Assembly (NCBI GenBank): GCA_025769875.1
Contig: JAGFNK010000143.1
Location: 1-64,000, forward strand
Direction: 5' to 3'
Source: Russula earlei
Lineage: Eukaryota > Basidiomycota > Agaricomycetes > Russulales > Russulaceae
DNA: 64,000 bases
Position numbers and translations under genes: made by a program. Shown here one piece after another: positions 1 to 12,264 of this stretch. The first letter of the stretch is position 1. Every line of letters begins with the position of its first letter. Under the pieces are notes generated by a model that was not told where the DNA came from, did not search any database, and saw only the letters and a program-made list of their open reading frames with translations.

Positions 1-2
1 TT

Positions 3-1241
3 GCATGTGACAAGGACTACCCTGACCTGAAGGAGTGGCTCTATGCTATTGAGGAACATCCTATCCAAAACAAGTTTGGAGAAGATTTTGTGCAGTATGC
101 TGATGTCCTTGTGGATGTCCACAAGCTTTTCACAATTGAAGACATTGTGCCACTCACTGGCAATGAGCTGGCACAGGTTGGTGGCATGGAATTTGGGATG
201 ACCTCATGCATCATATGTGTCATGAACCATTCTCTGGAGAGGGCCCTTGAAGGACCCTTCCTTATAGGAGGAAACCCAGCCTCTATGGTGTCACCCTGTT
301 CACTCGAGCAAAACGGGTGAGTAGAGGTGTCCACAATATCGTGCATGCATTGTTGCACGAGCAATTCTCAGCACAATCAACATACAGCAAGCCCCACTTA
401 GAGGCAACCCTTTTAGCAATAAAAGACAATACTAGGACCTTCCTAGGGACCCTTTAGGACGACTATATGTGCTCTACAATAGGCACTAACATAGTATCAA
501 AGACCCTGCAACGTGTTATTAGACTAACTCTAATAACTATAAAACAAACTATAAAGCAATACTAGGGACCTTAATAGAAACATTAGGGTCGACTTTAAAG
601 ACCCTAATAGAACTATATAAGGGGCCTTATAGAATAACACTATTCCCCGAACCAGGCTACAAGTCCTCAAATGACCGGCCCTAAACTAACTAACAGGAAA
701 TGAATCAGGTGTTTGCACGTGTACTAAAACAGTGAACACGTGGACAAGGAAGGCTCATATTCATCAAGAGAAGCCTTCTTACTCAGCAGCTTACCAAGCA
801 TGACTGAGCATGCTCAGTAAGCGTACTCCAACTTCTTACTCATCACTCTATTGTGCTTGATAACAAGGTTATGACTTGTTCCACATTTAGCAGTTCTCTT
901 GTAGTATATAAGCACTCAATAAAGTAGCGGACAGTCCTCAGACTGTCCATTTGTTTATGGCACTCTCCAACCCTGGGAAACTCCTTTAAGGACCATCCCC
1001 TTGTGACTATCCTGGCCTCCTCTCTGCGTGACTGCTCTACTCTCACAGTAACAGTGCCTCTCTGGTATTTGTTACTACTCTGGACTCTACTCCTTGCCCA
1101 CGCTGTCTTGGATGTCTATCGACTCATCTCCGAGCTTACCCCTCGCTCTTGAACTGGATAGTTCAGCAGTGAGTCTTGACAATATGGTTTGCAAAGGAGG
1201 ATGCATTGGCTTTAGAGAAGAACAAGAAGGCACATTTCTAG
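3..1241 (+). pseudogene. C-terminal part of an unknown ORF, split by a solo LTR
   Basis: An open frame enters from the window edge and runs to base 217, where an LTR-A begins. After removal of the LTR (218-1181) and one copy of its 5 bp duplication, the same frame continues from 1187 for 17 codons to TAG at 1239-1241. The peptide contains IEDIVPLTGNELAQVGGMEF and ends in a Lys-rich tail. I do not recognise the family. Frame continuity across the insertion shows it was protein-coding before the LTR arrived; it could be a host gene or the end of another transposon protein. As it stands the ORF is interrupted by 964 bp with stops, so the product would lose its last residues. Confidence 0.6.
218..1181 (+). 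mobile_element. Solo LTR-A (copy A1)
   Basis: A 964 bp LTR starting TGTCATGAACC and ending TGAGTCTTGACA, flanked by the exact 5 bp duplication ATATG (213-217 and 1182-1186). It holds a TATA box (TATATAAG, 905-912), an AATAAA signal next to it, a 16 bp perfect palindrome (803-818) and a perfect 8 bp stem/4 base loop hairpin (929-948). No internal retrotransposon sequence is attached, so it is a solo LTR. Confidence 0.93.
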
Positions 1242-1874
1242 GTAGAGTATCTCATATTAGACTTGGATTGACACATCATATGTACCATAGCTAAATCTGG
1301 AGCAATTACATAAAGTTCTATTGGAGCATTGTATTGCAGCGAAGGGGCAAGGAGGCATGCCAAGCCATGAGGCATGCATGGAGGGCATGGTCAGCCATGA
1401 GGTGATGGGACCCGTTCATTATACACGTAATTCAGCTGGTAATCCAGAATATTCCTACCTTACAGTGTTGGGTGGGCCAACATGCCAACATGAGAATGTT
1501 AAAGAGATTGGCTTGTCCTCACCTCTCTCTCAGCCTCTTTATTCCCCCAATTGCTCTTTGCTGAGTCACTCTCTCACCACACATTGTTCACTCCTTTCAT
1601 CATCCCTGTGCCCTTGAAGGATGACTTGAAAAGCAGAGGTTCAGCTCTGCTTTTCCTCAGCTCTTCCAAGCTCTGACATTCATTGCCCATCCTTGCTTCA
1701 GTGTAGCATGCATCAATCTATCCCTGCACCCTATCCTCCAGCTCCTCTGTTCAGCTATGAATGGGTCATCATCCCTATCCTCCGGCTCCTCTGTTGTTCA
1801 GCTATGAGTGCATCATCATCCCTATCCTTTCCTTTCATTGCGCTCTCACTAACTCTCAACCCTTTGTCATTCAA
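1242..1874. other. Spacer with short tandem duplication
   Basis: No convincing gene. A ~45 bp unit is repeated in tandem at 1731-1774 and 1775-1821 (each begins CTATCCTCC and includes CTCCTCTGT and TTCAGCTATGA), with the start of a third unit at 1822. The rest is C/T-rich and non-coding in appearance. Confidence 0.6.
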
Positions 1875-2365
1875 TGTCACAAGTACTGGTACCTTGGACC
1901 AAACTGGCAACCAGATAAGCCTACCCGGACAGGCCTCACGTTTCCTGCACATCTTCATGCCTCATTCTGCCTTGCATGTACCACCAGTTTCCAGCATGTT
2001 CTAGTATGATCACCTCACTTCCACCTCATGAAATACTATGTGATATAGTAGTCTCTGTCTATATAAACCTGTCAGTTGATGAGAACAAGCCTTAAGCTTG
2101 TTCTCTTGTGAAATATCACTGGATTACACTTCAGGATCGTCTGCCTCTGAGCTTTCAAGCTCATTGTCTGAAAACCTCTGAGTTGCTAAGTCTTCTGGAC
2201 ATGAAGACTTATCAAACTCTCCCCACTCCGTGGTATACACTAGCCTTCACTGTGTTATCACCAAGAACCCCAATTCTCATGAGAACTTGCTGTCTTGCTC
2301 AACTCTGCTACACTCGTCTCATGTGTGAACGGATTTGTCAACAGCACCACCCCCAGTTGGTGACA
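1875..2365 (+). mobile_element. 5' LTR-B of Gy1
   Basis: A 491 bp LTR with ends TGTCAC...GTGACA. It closely matches the Gy4 LTRs at 21734 and 33244. It has a TATA-like stretch (CTATATAAACC) near 2060 followed by the family motif AACAAGCCTTAAGCTTGTTC. It is followed directly by the gag gene on the same strand, so it is a 5' LTR. Confidence 0.88.
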
Positions 2366-2447
2366 TTAGAACAAGCTTACCTTCTCTGAATCTGAACCCT
2401 TGACCCCGAACCATGCGCTCACAAAGAATATATTGATTTCCTTCAAC

Positions 2448-4542
2448 ATGACTACTGTTTGAGACTGGAGGTACAAAGGCCTGAACAAACCATCTGTTGA
2501 AGCACTGGCAGCTCTCAAATGTCCTTTTGAGCTCCCCCCTGACCAAGAGAAAAATGTCCCCACTATGACCATGTTTGATGACAGCCTTGACTTCTTTACC
2601 ATAGGCACTGATAGCATATCCTGGACAGGATACTACACCACCTGGAGAGGTACTAAGGTAGCCCTAAGCCACATTTATGGCTTATGGTTCAAAATCATGA
2701 GACGTGGAATGACCTGGGAAGTGATGTGCATTGCTCGCTCAGCCTTTCACCTCACCCAGAACCCTCTCAGAGGAATTAACCTCAAGCAACTCATAGACTC
2801 AGGAGAACCCCTCCCAAGTTCCAAGGCCCCAAGCCATGCTCTGATGCCCAGACATGCTCTGCCCAGTGACACTCCGAGGGAGCTTGATCATACAATGACG
2901 ATGAACATTTTCATTGCTGCCACCAACCCCAAACCAACTCAACCACAGCCCACATTGTCCAGAACAGTGCAAGCACTTCCCCGCACCTCCTTATTTCAAG
3001 GATTTGGAGGAAGTGGAAGATGCCCCCCAAGCCCCAATCCCAATCCCAATGACTACTACACATGCACTGACCACGATCATGATGCACATGGCCCCAACAA
3101 CAGAAAACTCAAGGGAATTCCCCCCAACTTTTTCAATGGTGATCATGTGTGGATGCACACATTTTTGGTCACGTTCAACAGGTTCATGTCCATGAACTAT
3201 GACAGAAAAATTGCAAAAGATCCCATTAAGAAGTGTGCATACGTTCTCTCACTTATGAAAGGGCCAAAGGTTGAAAGATGGCTCGAGGCCATGGACCAAT
3301 GGCTTGAAGACATACAAGATGACACAACAAATGTGCTGATGGGACTTATGGCATGGGAAGCCTTGCGACAACAAATCCAACGTGCATTCACCGACTACAC
3401 GGAATGTGAGAAGGCCCAAGACCAGCTCAAAGAATTAAAAATGAAAGATGGTCTTCTCAACAACTACATCTCCAAGTTCCAGTTGTTAGCAAGACACACT
3501 GGACTCAACATCAACAAACCCATGGTCATGCGCCTTTTCACATGGGTCAACCCCAGAACAACAGGCCCTGGAGTTGACTTACAAACTGGACCAACCACGG
3601 GAACACTGTTAGGATTCTTGTGTCTCCTCATTCTCATCTGCTTACCTATGCTCTGGTGACTCATTTCTGTTTACTCATATGTGCTTATTCATCTGGCTTA
3701 GTGATCGCTTATTGATCCGCTTACTGATTGATCGGTAATGGCTTACTCACTCCTTACTGGTTGATGACAGATACTAGGATAGAATGACTCATGCGTGAGT
3801 CATTCATGACATTCTAGAGTTGCGCTTTACGTATTTGGATACTACTGGTTCTCAGCTATGTGCACCCCAAGTTTCGTACGAATTGGATCAGTAGTTGGTG
3901 AGATATCATATAAATAGTCTGTAGTACCAAGAAGTTGAGCCTTATGCTCGACTTACTCTCTCAAACAAGAAACAACTATCTTGTCAACTATTCTATACAG
4001 TCTATTGAAGAACTCTAAGTGAAAGAGGCCCCTCTCTTCTCTTACACCTATTTTTTCTGAGATAATATCAAAGGGATCAAAGTCTAGGGCTTGAACTATA
4101 TCAAGCAACTCTTTCACTAAGAGTCAGCGATAAGATCAATCTGATCTTAACAAACACCCAGAACAATGCCACTCCTGCATGCCCTTGACTCCCACCACAC
4201 AACCCAAATGCAATGGATATGAGTGCCAGCACCGCATGTAAAGCAGTCACTGAAGCTGAGAAACAGAAACATCATGAAGAAGGAAGATGCTTTCACTGCT
4301 CCCACTGAGGACACTTGGCCCATGACTGCCCTACAAAACTGAAACATGAGGTAACACGCACACATGCCACTGAGACCACCACCACCACATCTGAATCCTC
4401 CATTGTAGAGGTCATTGAAGAGGATGCCATCATCAAATTGGCAAAGACAGCAAAGGTGCTCTCTGTAGAAGACAGAGAAGCCTTCATCAAGGCTTTGATG
4501 GATGATGGAAAGGATGGAGAAGAGGATTTTTTGGATGCTTGA
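2448..4542 (+). pseudogene. gag: Gy1 gag (capsid and zinc knuckle), decayed
   Basis: Ty3/gypsy Gag remains. The start ATG (2448) is followed by an in-frame TGA at codon 5; the frame then stays open through the capsid-like region (FLVTFNRFMSMNYDRKIA near 3160, then AFTDYTECEKAQDQLKELKM) to about 3600. LTR-K1 interrupts it. Past 4153 the frame resumes with a CX2CX4HX4C zinc knuckle (CFHCSH-x-GHLAHDC, about 4290-4330) whose variable arginine is TGA. It ends in an acidic tail and stop at 4540-4542, overlapping the ATG-containing start of the protease frame. The protein is homologous to Gy4 Gag throughout. It would have bound element RNA and formed the particle; it is not functional now. Confidence 0.85.
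3607..4152 (+). mobile_element. Solo LTR-K (copy K1)
   Basis: A 546 bp LTR, TGTTAGGATTC to CTTAACA, with an exact 5 bp duplication AACAC (3602-3606 and 4153-4157). It interrupts Gy1 gag. The same family occurs inverted at 36543. Confidence 0.93.
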
Positions 4543-5106
4543 GTGTGATGGCGATTGCTCAAGCTTTAAATATCAACCCAATGTATAAGTCTCAAAGGAA
4601 ATCAATATCAGTGATGACTATTATTTACATTGGACTGAACAAAGCTGAAAAGAAAGCCCTAATGGTCAGTGGGGCCACAGAATGCTTCATATCCCCTAAA
4701 TTGGCAAAAGCACTATGTCTACAGACCAAGAAATTACCCTTGGCCAGAAATGTCAGAAACGTTGATGGAACTCTCAACTCCTTGGGAAAAATTACACAAG
4801 CAGTGAACTTTGAGTTAAAACTACTAGGACAAAAACACATGCATCAATTTCTGGTCACAGATCTAGAACAAGACAACATGATCCTAGGATATCCATTCCT
4901 AGAATCGGTTAACCCAGGAATAAACTGGTCTAAAGGAACAATGATGGGAAGAATCATCTTCTCAGGAAAACAAGAGACACCAGAATAGATAAAGGCCTTG
5001 ACTGACTGGGAAAAATGCAATGAACTGTGGTTACAAACTCAGATACACAAAACAACCATAGCTCAACAATTGGCCAAATCCCAGATGAAAGACAAACCCC
5101 AAACTT
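4539..5106 (+). pseudogene. Gy1 protease and start of pol, truncated
   Basis: Retropepsin-type aspartic protease domain. The active site reads VSGAT where Gy4 has DSGAT, so the catalytic aspartate is lost (codon 4665-4667). The fold signature ILGYPFLESVNPGINWSKG is present near 4880-4935. A TAG (about 4986) and the end of homology to Gy4 near 5106 truncate pol before the reverse transcriptase. Confidence 0.83.
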
Positions 5107-6124
5107 GTGTAGCGAGCCAGTCATGGGCACGCTGAGTTCGTGGGGCAGGACAGTAGTCTGAAGCGAATGTCTTCCATCCAAGAGCAAGGAAAAGGGGAGG
5201 AAGGGATGTGTAAGAGAACGAAGACCCGCTGGTGGCTATGAAGGAGCAGTGAGGAGGGGATGGACTGAAGGCGAAAGGGGAGAGGCGAGTGGTAGAGTCG
5301 AGCAAGAGTGGGGACGAAGACAAAGTCCCACGGAGATGTAGAGGGCAGCCAAGAAAGCGATGGGATGACTCGTCAATGGTGATCAATAGATGTGAGAAGA
5401 GGCGTAGCAATGTTGTTCGCTGATGGACCTTTCTCTTTTGTGGTTTGAGATGGATTGGAACAGAATAAAAGTGGTCAGAGGGATCAAATTTTTTCCCCTG
5501 AATACAAGCGACATTCTATGCTATTTGAATGAATTCATGTCAAGGGGAGAAGGGGACATAAAAATGGGGAGCATGAGACAGGGGGAGAACACAAAGGGAA
5601 AAAGTGTATGGAGTCGAGTCAAAGGCCAATTGAAGTATGAAAGGATGAAGGGGTAGTGTAGTAACTGTGTAAAAGGAAAACGAAGCCATGAGTACAGTAC
5701 CTGATGCTCAAAATTGAACTAAAACTCCTGAGGAACATCTGTGAGGCAAGGGTGTGGCAGTGAGGCTGCAAAGCGAAGTGCAATCACATTCGGCATGATG
5801 CTCGGTGAAAGGCGGTTGAGAAGGCACGAGGGGACACAATGGTATCAGGTGGCCTATGCCATGTGCGCAGGATGAAAGAGGTTCGAGATTTGTTGAGATG
5901 GGGTTGAGATGTTGATAAAAGGAGTTGGGAGAACATGGAGGAGGAGGTGAGGCAGTGAGGTGAAAGAGACAAAGGAGAAATGACAAGGACGGAGTGGCGA
6001 TATAAGGCATATGGAGAGGATGAAAGAGAGCTGATAAGAGTGGGTAAAAGGCAGGGCATAGTGCGGGCACTGATTGATGTGGAGCAAATGGTGGAGATGT
6101 CGTCTGGGGTATTGTTGACGCTAC
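5107..6124. other. Unclassified purine-rich spacer
   Basis: Homology to Gy1 pol stops abruptly and about 1 kb of G/A-rich sequence follows up to the reversed LTR-H. Open frames here are short and C-rich on the minus strand and look like chance products of composition. It may be a remnant of another element: it begins TGTAGCGAGCC, but no matching terminus is found. Confidence 0.4.
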
Positions 6125-6744
6125 TGTTAAGGCTCCAAAGGGCCTTAAATAAGATCAATGGTCGCATCTATGAATGCGTCCTACCAATGCAGATATGCTT
6201 GAGTAAAGCAAGCAATACTCGTGGAGGGGAAGGAGTGTTAGATCCTTCTGGAGTATGGCAATAAGATGAGAGGGGCTCTGCAGACAGGGTAGGAGTCAAC
6301 TGTTTTGGATTGGCAAACTAAGTCAAGCTTAGGGCTCAACTGTTACAACTGGGGGCCTTATATAGCCCTACAGGGATAAGCTTTGTGCTACTGTAGTACT
6401 GGTCAGTGCTATAGAAGCAAAATGCGGCTCATAGAAGCGAGGTTGCTTCTATGTAAACAATCTCGGTGCTGGAAGCATTAAGTGCTTCCCTAATAGCAAT
6501 CTTGGTGTCATAAGTACTTTCCTAATCAAGGAAGCGACGTATGTGGTGGTACAGGAACATCTGGGACAGAAGCAATGCTACTCATTGCTTCTTCAATACA
6601 TCTTCAGAAAGATACGATCAACGCGTTCCGAACGCGATATCAACGAACATAAACGATCAAGATCTGATGCACACATGATGCAAACGGTGCAGTCCATAGC
6701 TCAGGTGTTCCGGCATCTTCTGGACCCCAAACCACTCGGTAACA
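6125..6744 (-). mobile_element. 3' LTR-H of reversed Gy0
   Basis: A 620 bp LTR; read on the minus strand it starts TGTTACCGAGTGG and ends GGAGCCTTAACA. On the minus strand a polypurine tract (GAAGGAGGGG) lies immediately upstream, exactly as before the Gy3 3' LTR at 39215, so this is a 3' LTR. The outer flank is GCTAC on the plus strand. Confidence 0.87.
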
Positions 6745-8313
6745 TTACCCCTCCTTCAGATTGGTGGTCCCACACACCAACAATTCTAAAATCGAGTGGT
6801 GGGGTCAACGCCATCATCATTAAGAGGAGGAGGTGATGCGGTGAAGGTGTATCAGCCTTCTTCTGCTGCCTCATAGGCAGCCAATGCTGAGGCCACTATC
6901 GCCTCTGACTCCTCAGTGACAGCTGAAGGAGACATGATCTGTGGGAGTCTGTCAGAGTCCCTGGGTAACCTCCTGACTGGAGGTGTGTCAGAGCAGAGGG
7001 GAGTCATAGTGAAAAGTTCTTGAAAGGTCCTGGACCCTTCTCCTTTCGCTACCTGCAGGATGCGTGGGTTAGCAGTGTCCTCCCTCTCCTGGTCGGACTT
7101 CCTCTTCCTGCTTGGGTGTGCCAGTTCCCATCCTTGGTGAAAAGGGCACGATCTGATGGGTGCGTAGGAGTGATGATAGGGGGGCACTAGGCAATGTGAG
7201 GCAGCATCTGCTGCCAGCTGGTCGTGGCAATACTGGTGGGGCAGTGGACAGTACTTGTTAAAATGTCCTACCTCACCACAGTACTTGCATTGGTTCCTCT
7301 TCCTCCTCCCTTCTATCATGTTCAGTTGCTGAGGCTCTGGAAGAAAATCAGCCATCGCAGTAGACAGCTTCTCCACTGCTGCTATAGGAATGGTAGTAGA
7401 TGGAGCTCTGGGGGGAAGGGTTTGGTGATGCTTCCAATCCTGCTCCTCCTCGAAGGCGCATACCAGACATGGTTTGGAGGACGTCAATCTCCTCCTCTGA
7501 ATACCCTTGCACTGTCATAGGTGTGGGGCTGGCTGGTACTGGTTCTGGGTTAGGGGTAGCATACCCCTGAGCGATGTCTGCCAAAGGCAGCTGAGGGACA
7601 AAGACAGGTAGAGGGGGAATGGGCTGCCCAGCCCGGTAGTTGGTGAGGAGTTCTTCAGCCCAGACACCTGGAGGGCTTTCTCCCTGGCTACAGCCTGCTT
7701 CAATGAACTCCCAGCAACGTGAGCATACTTTGGCTGCCACCATTCTCTCCTTGGCTTCAGCCCTACCTCTCTCTACTCCTCGCTTCTCGGCTAGGTATTT
7801 GCTGAGCTTGTAGCGCAGCTGCTTCTCCTCTTCTTCGAGCACTTTATAGTTAGCCTCCAACATTTCTTGTTGGGTGTAGAGGTGGTCTAAGCCATAGAGC
7901 TCTGCCTGCAGCCCATAGTCACCTAGCAGGTAGAGGGTCTGTCTCCAGCGCCCTTCGAACTGCCTCTCTGTGTCGAAGCAGTCTAAATCATGTTCATCTT
8001 GGCCATAGTTATAGAGGTTGTAACAAGGGGTGGCCTGGAGGATCTCGCCATAGTCTGCATGGCCTTCTCCATTCTTCCCCCTCACTCTCGGCTCTCCCAA
8101 GGCAATGTCATAGGCCACATACCTGGCCAGTTTGTTGCCCCAAGTCATACCATCAGGGATGTCAATCCCTGTGTGGTGTCTGTCAGCGTCCCATCATACC
8201 CAAGGCTCTCCAGGGTGGGCAACCTGGTCAAGAGTGCTGGTAGGGGATGTCACATTCCAGTCCCCAGGCTGAATGTCGACTTGGTCAGCAGGGGGTCCAA
8301 ATTTGAGGGGACG
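6745..8313 (-). pseudogene. Gy0 3' module: coiled coil and CCHC knuckle (Gy3 family)
   Basis: Minus-strand coding sequence closely related to 37.6-39.2 kb in Gy3. It spans two overlapping frames (about 8148 down to 7348, then 7487 down to 6852), so at least one frameshift is present. In order it contains a region with GEPRVRGKNGEGH, a charged heptad-like helix (QEMLEANYKVLEEEEKQLRY), a proline-rich linker, a CCHC knuckle (CKYCGEVGHFNKYC) and an Arg/Lys-rich tail. In Gy3 this follows the chromodomain in frame. Its upstream end is cut off by LTR-G at 8314. The function is not known; an accessory nucleic-acid-binding protein of the element is an inference. Confidence 0.75.
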
Positions 8314-9199
8314 TGTTACAACACCATTTTCCTTTTACATTTACTTCTCACCCTTGCTATGGACTGCTGGCTTTCATACGTCCCTTTACTTACTGGTCTC
8401 ATGATCTCTTACATCTTGTGATCCCTTCTGTGTTATCATGTGATCCATACACGTCCAGGTAACACTGGATTGCTGTTACTTTCCCTTTGTTTGGTTCTCT
8501 TTCCATTTATAGTTACCTCTTAGTTTCGACTGTGCAATGCTGCGCATTTACTGTGCAGCACAGTTACTTGGTTCTGACTCATTTGTGGCCTCATTCCTAT
8601 GACTCCTACTTATTATGACTCCTACTATACTAGTAGCACAGTCAAAGCGCAGCTATTGCTGCGCTTCTCCTGTATATATAAGCTCAGTACTTTGTGACCA
8701 AAGCCCTAAGCTTGGTCTCTTGTAGAATCCAACCTACTCTTGTCCAAACATATTCTCCTACAACCCACTTTGCTCCTAATCCTCAAAGCACATCCACCTC
8801 TCCATTTCATCAACTCTTCACACACCATCTACCATCTACTCTTCGCCTTTCCCTTCCTTTCCTAAGAGTCTCTCTTCACTCCCCTGAGAAGAGCTCTCCT
8901 CCTTTAAGACCTACCTTCCTCTACTCTCTCTGCGTTGTTCAAGGTCCCCGATGGACTTGAACGCATATAGCTAGTGGAACCAGCCCTAGTCTATCCATTA
9001 CAAACTTACCCTAGCTTCTCAATGGACCGAGTTGTACTAGGAAGGGTCTATTGGCCATAACCTGTTTAGCATAAAAACACTTTGACCGCTGCAGGGATCC
9101 TTACTCATTATACACAGGAACCAGCCCGTCTCTTGAACACCTCTCTATCATCGACTTGTTTTTTCCGCTTGTGAACTGACATGGCTAGTTACCGTGACA
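8314..9199 (+). mobile_element. 5' LTR-G of Gy2 (copy G1)
   Basis: An 886 bp LTR, TGTTACAACACC to GGCTAGTTACCGTGACA, with TATA box TATATATAAGC near 8673 and a CCCTAAGCTTGG motif downstream. It inserted into the Gy0 module (left flank GGACG). Gy2 gag follows on the same strand, so it is a 5' LTR; its 3' partner is missing. A solo copy of the same family lies inverted at 23512. Confidence 0.87.
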
Positions 9200-10975
9200 T
9201 CAGACCAAGCTTAACGTTTCACCACAGCTTCTACCCTCGAATACTCTTGCTATCCCTGAACCCTCTATCGAACCAGCTTCCTCATCTAACCCTCTTCAAC
9301 ACCGAACTGTCACTCGACGCAACCAAGACAACCTACCTGAACGTATCACTGGTAAAGCCTTTTGGCATCCCGACAAACCCAAAGTAGGATACTACCCTCC
9401 TCATCGAAAACCTCTATCACCCTATAGAATTTATCAACAGACGTTGGTATAAACTTGATAGATGAGAAGTCAGACTTAACCTTGAATACGCCACTCACGA
9501 AGGCCTTGTCTCAATAACGAAGAACACGGTTTAGGAACTTGGGATCAATCAGACCCCCGGTAACCAACTCTTTCAATACCAACCTTCACCTTCTCTTGGA
9601 AGACATCATTTATCTTCAGCAGAAAAATCCAAATGACCTTCCTCTTGACCTCGAACCAGACAACCTTCACCAAGGTTATCTCCTATACATCTAGCTGTAG
9701 AAGCCGCGCCAGCACCGGAACCACTTCCTGTACTACAAAGGATCTTTGGTATCGCTCGCGTACCCACTCCTAGACCTCCTACCCCTCCTACTCCACCCTC
9801 ACCTCCTACTCCACCTCCTCCAGCTATGGCTGCCATAGTCCCAATCCCTTCTACGGAGTGGTCAGGGGAAACCCACCATCTATCTTTGATGGAGACCACT
9901 CCCAATCCTCCAAATTCATGAGAGAGTTTGCCATCTTTCGCAATATGAATGATGAAAACTCCCTCTTCAACAATCCTTATAGACGAGTTAATGCTTGTCT
10001 ATCCTTTATAAGGGGCCCTAATGTGGACCATTGGGTTGACACTCAACTGGAAGCAGTCAATAATAGTGTCAACACTCTTGGAGTACTCAGGACCGACGAA
10101 GCTCTATGGAACGACTTTAGAACTGCGTTTAATAATGCCTTCACTGACACTAATAAAAGGCAAAACGCGTTCAATAAACTAGCTGTTCTAAGGCAACAAG
10201 GACCTGACCTGGACTCTTATATTGCCACCTTTACCAACCTTGCCAATGACGCAGGATACGACCTAAATGCAAACAGAACTCTAGACTATTTTGCTAGAGG
10301 TCTTAGTAGGCCACTCCTTAACAACGTCTTATCAAGGGAAACCCTACCTACCAATTTCACAGAATGGACTGAAACGGCTAGAAAGGAACACAACAAATAT
10401 GCTGTGAGGCAAAGCTATATGGGAGATATACGCAATATCCCCAACGATTCCTTAACTTCCGTCCTACCAACACTACATTCCGCCCTCCTCCTGGACCACC
10501 TCCTAGGGTTAATCCTACCTTTGTACCAAGGAACCCTACTGGTCAATTTACTCCTAGGGGCAACAATCAAGTTGTTCCAATGGATGTTGACCACGCTAGA
10601 GCGGCCACTACTGAGCAAGAGAACATCAAGTCGAAGGTCATTGCTTCTTTTGCTCTAAACAAGGACATGTGGCACGCAATTGTCCTAACAAGTCGACCAC
10701 CTTCAAATCAGTTCCTATGAAAACACGTCTGGTTGAAGTTATAGAACCAGATGAATACCAGGAACTGTATTACTCTGAAGAACAGGTCAACACCCATGTT
10801 CATTTGGCTCAAACTGATGAACAACCAACTGAATATTATCAGGAAAATCCTCCTGATGATCAATCAGTCCAACAAGCTACTCAACAGGAGACACAGACTT
10901 ATAATGAAGGACCATCTCCTGAGGAAGTTGCGGCTATAATGTCTGGATATTCTGAAGAACAACGTTGCTCATGGG
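9200..10975 (+). pseudogene. gag: Gy2 gag with zinc knuckle
   Basis: Ty3/gypsy Gag. The leader and N-terminal part (9200-9857) are in broken frames. The capsid region is a clean frame from 9858 (SIFDGDHSQSSKFMREFAIF, then AFTDTNKRQNAFNKLAVL and FTEWTETARKEHNKY). After a frameshift near 10430 a Pro/Arg-rich stretch leads to a CCHC knuckle, CFFCSKQGHVARNC (about 10640-10685), and an acidic C-terminal region open to LTR-A2. The capsid resembles Gy1 and Gy4 only distantly, so Gy2 is a separate gypsy family. Confidence 0.83.
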
Positions 10976-11937
10976 TGTCAAGACTCACTGTTGAACTATC
11001 CAGTTCAAGAGCGAGGGGTAAGCTTGGAGACGAGTCGATAGACGTCCAAGACGGCGTGGGCAAGGAGTAGAGTCCAGAGTAGTAACAGATACCAGAGAGG
11101 TACTGTCACTGTGAGAGTTGAACAATCACGCAGAGAGGAGGCCAGGATAGTCACAAGGGGACAGTCCTTAAAGGAGTATCCCAGGAATAGAGAGTGCCAT
11201 AAACAAATGGACAGTCTGAGGACTGTCCGCTACTTTATTGAGCACTTATATACTACAAGAGAACTGCTAAATAGGGAACAAGTCATAACCTTGTTATCAA
11301 GCACAATAGAGTGATGAGTAAGAAGTCGAAGTGCACTTACTGAGCATGCTCAGTCATGCTCAGTAAGCTGCTGAGTAAGAAGGCTTCTCCTGATGAGTAA
11401 GAGCTTTCATTGTCCATGTGTTCACTGCTTTAGTGCACGTGCGAGCACCTGATTCATTTTCTGTTAGTTAGTTTAGGGCCAGTCATTTGAGGACTTGTAG
11501 TTTGGTTATGGAGTAGTGTTATCTTATAAGGCCCTTATATAGTTCTATTAGGGTCCTTAGAGTCGACCCTAATACTTCTATTAAGGTCCTTAGTATTGCC
11601 TCATAGTTTGTTCTATAGTTATTAGAGTTGGTCTAATAACACATTGTAGGGCCTTTGATACTAGGTTAGCGCCTATTGTAGAGCTCCTAGCGTCATTCCA
11701 AAGGGTCCTTAGGAAGGCCTTAATACTGTCCTTTGTTGCTAGAAGGGTTGCTTTTAAGTGGGGCTTGCTGTATGTCGATTGTGCCGAGAATGGCTCGCGC
11801 AACAATGCGCGTGCGATATTGTGGACACCTCTACTCACCCCTTTTGCTCGTGTGAACAGGGTGACACCATAGGGGCTGGGTTTCCTCCTATAAGGAAGGG
11901 TCCTTCAAGGGCCCTCTCCGGAGAATGGCCCATGACA
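10976..11937 (-). mobile_element. Solo LTR-A (copy A2)
   Basis: A 962 bp LTR in reverse orientation (plus strand reads TGTCAAGACTCACTG to CCCATGACA). Exact 5 bp duplication ATGGG (10971-10975 and 11938-11942). It splits Gy2 between gag and protease. Confidence 0.93.
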
Positions 11938-12264
11938 ATGGGCTACTGCCATGGTCAATAACAGCGTGGATTTTCCCCAGCTTGAATTACCCAGCCTTAA
12001 TTCGAGCTGTCTTCCCTAGTGATGTATTTGTAGCAAGACTCAATTCAATCAAAGTTCCTGTTCAAATACGCACTAGTGGACAAAGGGCCGATCTCGTCAC
12101 TCTACTTGATAGTGGAGCAACCGACAATTTCATCCACAAGAATATCATCACTCGCTATAAACTCCCAGTTACCACTCTACAAAAGCCAAAAGTTATGCGC
12201 AATGTAGATGGTACTCACAACAAAGCCGGAATTGTCACTGAAGCAGTTGACCTTTACATTCGAT
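11938..12264 (+). pseudogene. Gy2 protease fragment
   Basis: Aspartic protease domain with an intact active-site motif LLDSGATDNFIHK (about 12100-12140) followed by the conserved RNVDGTHNKAG. The frame runs into the terminal repeat of D1 at about 12265 and no Gy2 reverse transcriptase is found further on, so the element is truncated here. Confidence 0.8.

Noticed and set aside
843..1046. Recurrent ~67-codon frame antisense within LTR-A, seen in several copies
   Set aside because: It lies across the TATA/R region and is conserved only because the LTR copies are similar; no start context or family match.
1755..2009. Short frames around 1.7-2.0 kb on both strands
   Set aside because: They cross the LTR-B boundary and the tandem repeat; no coding signature.
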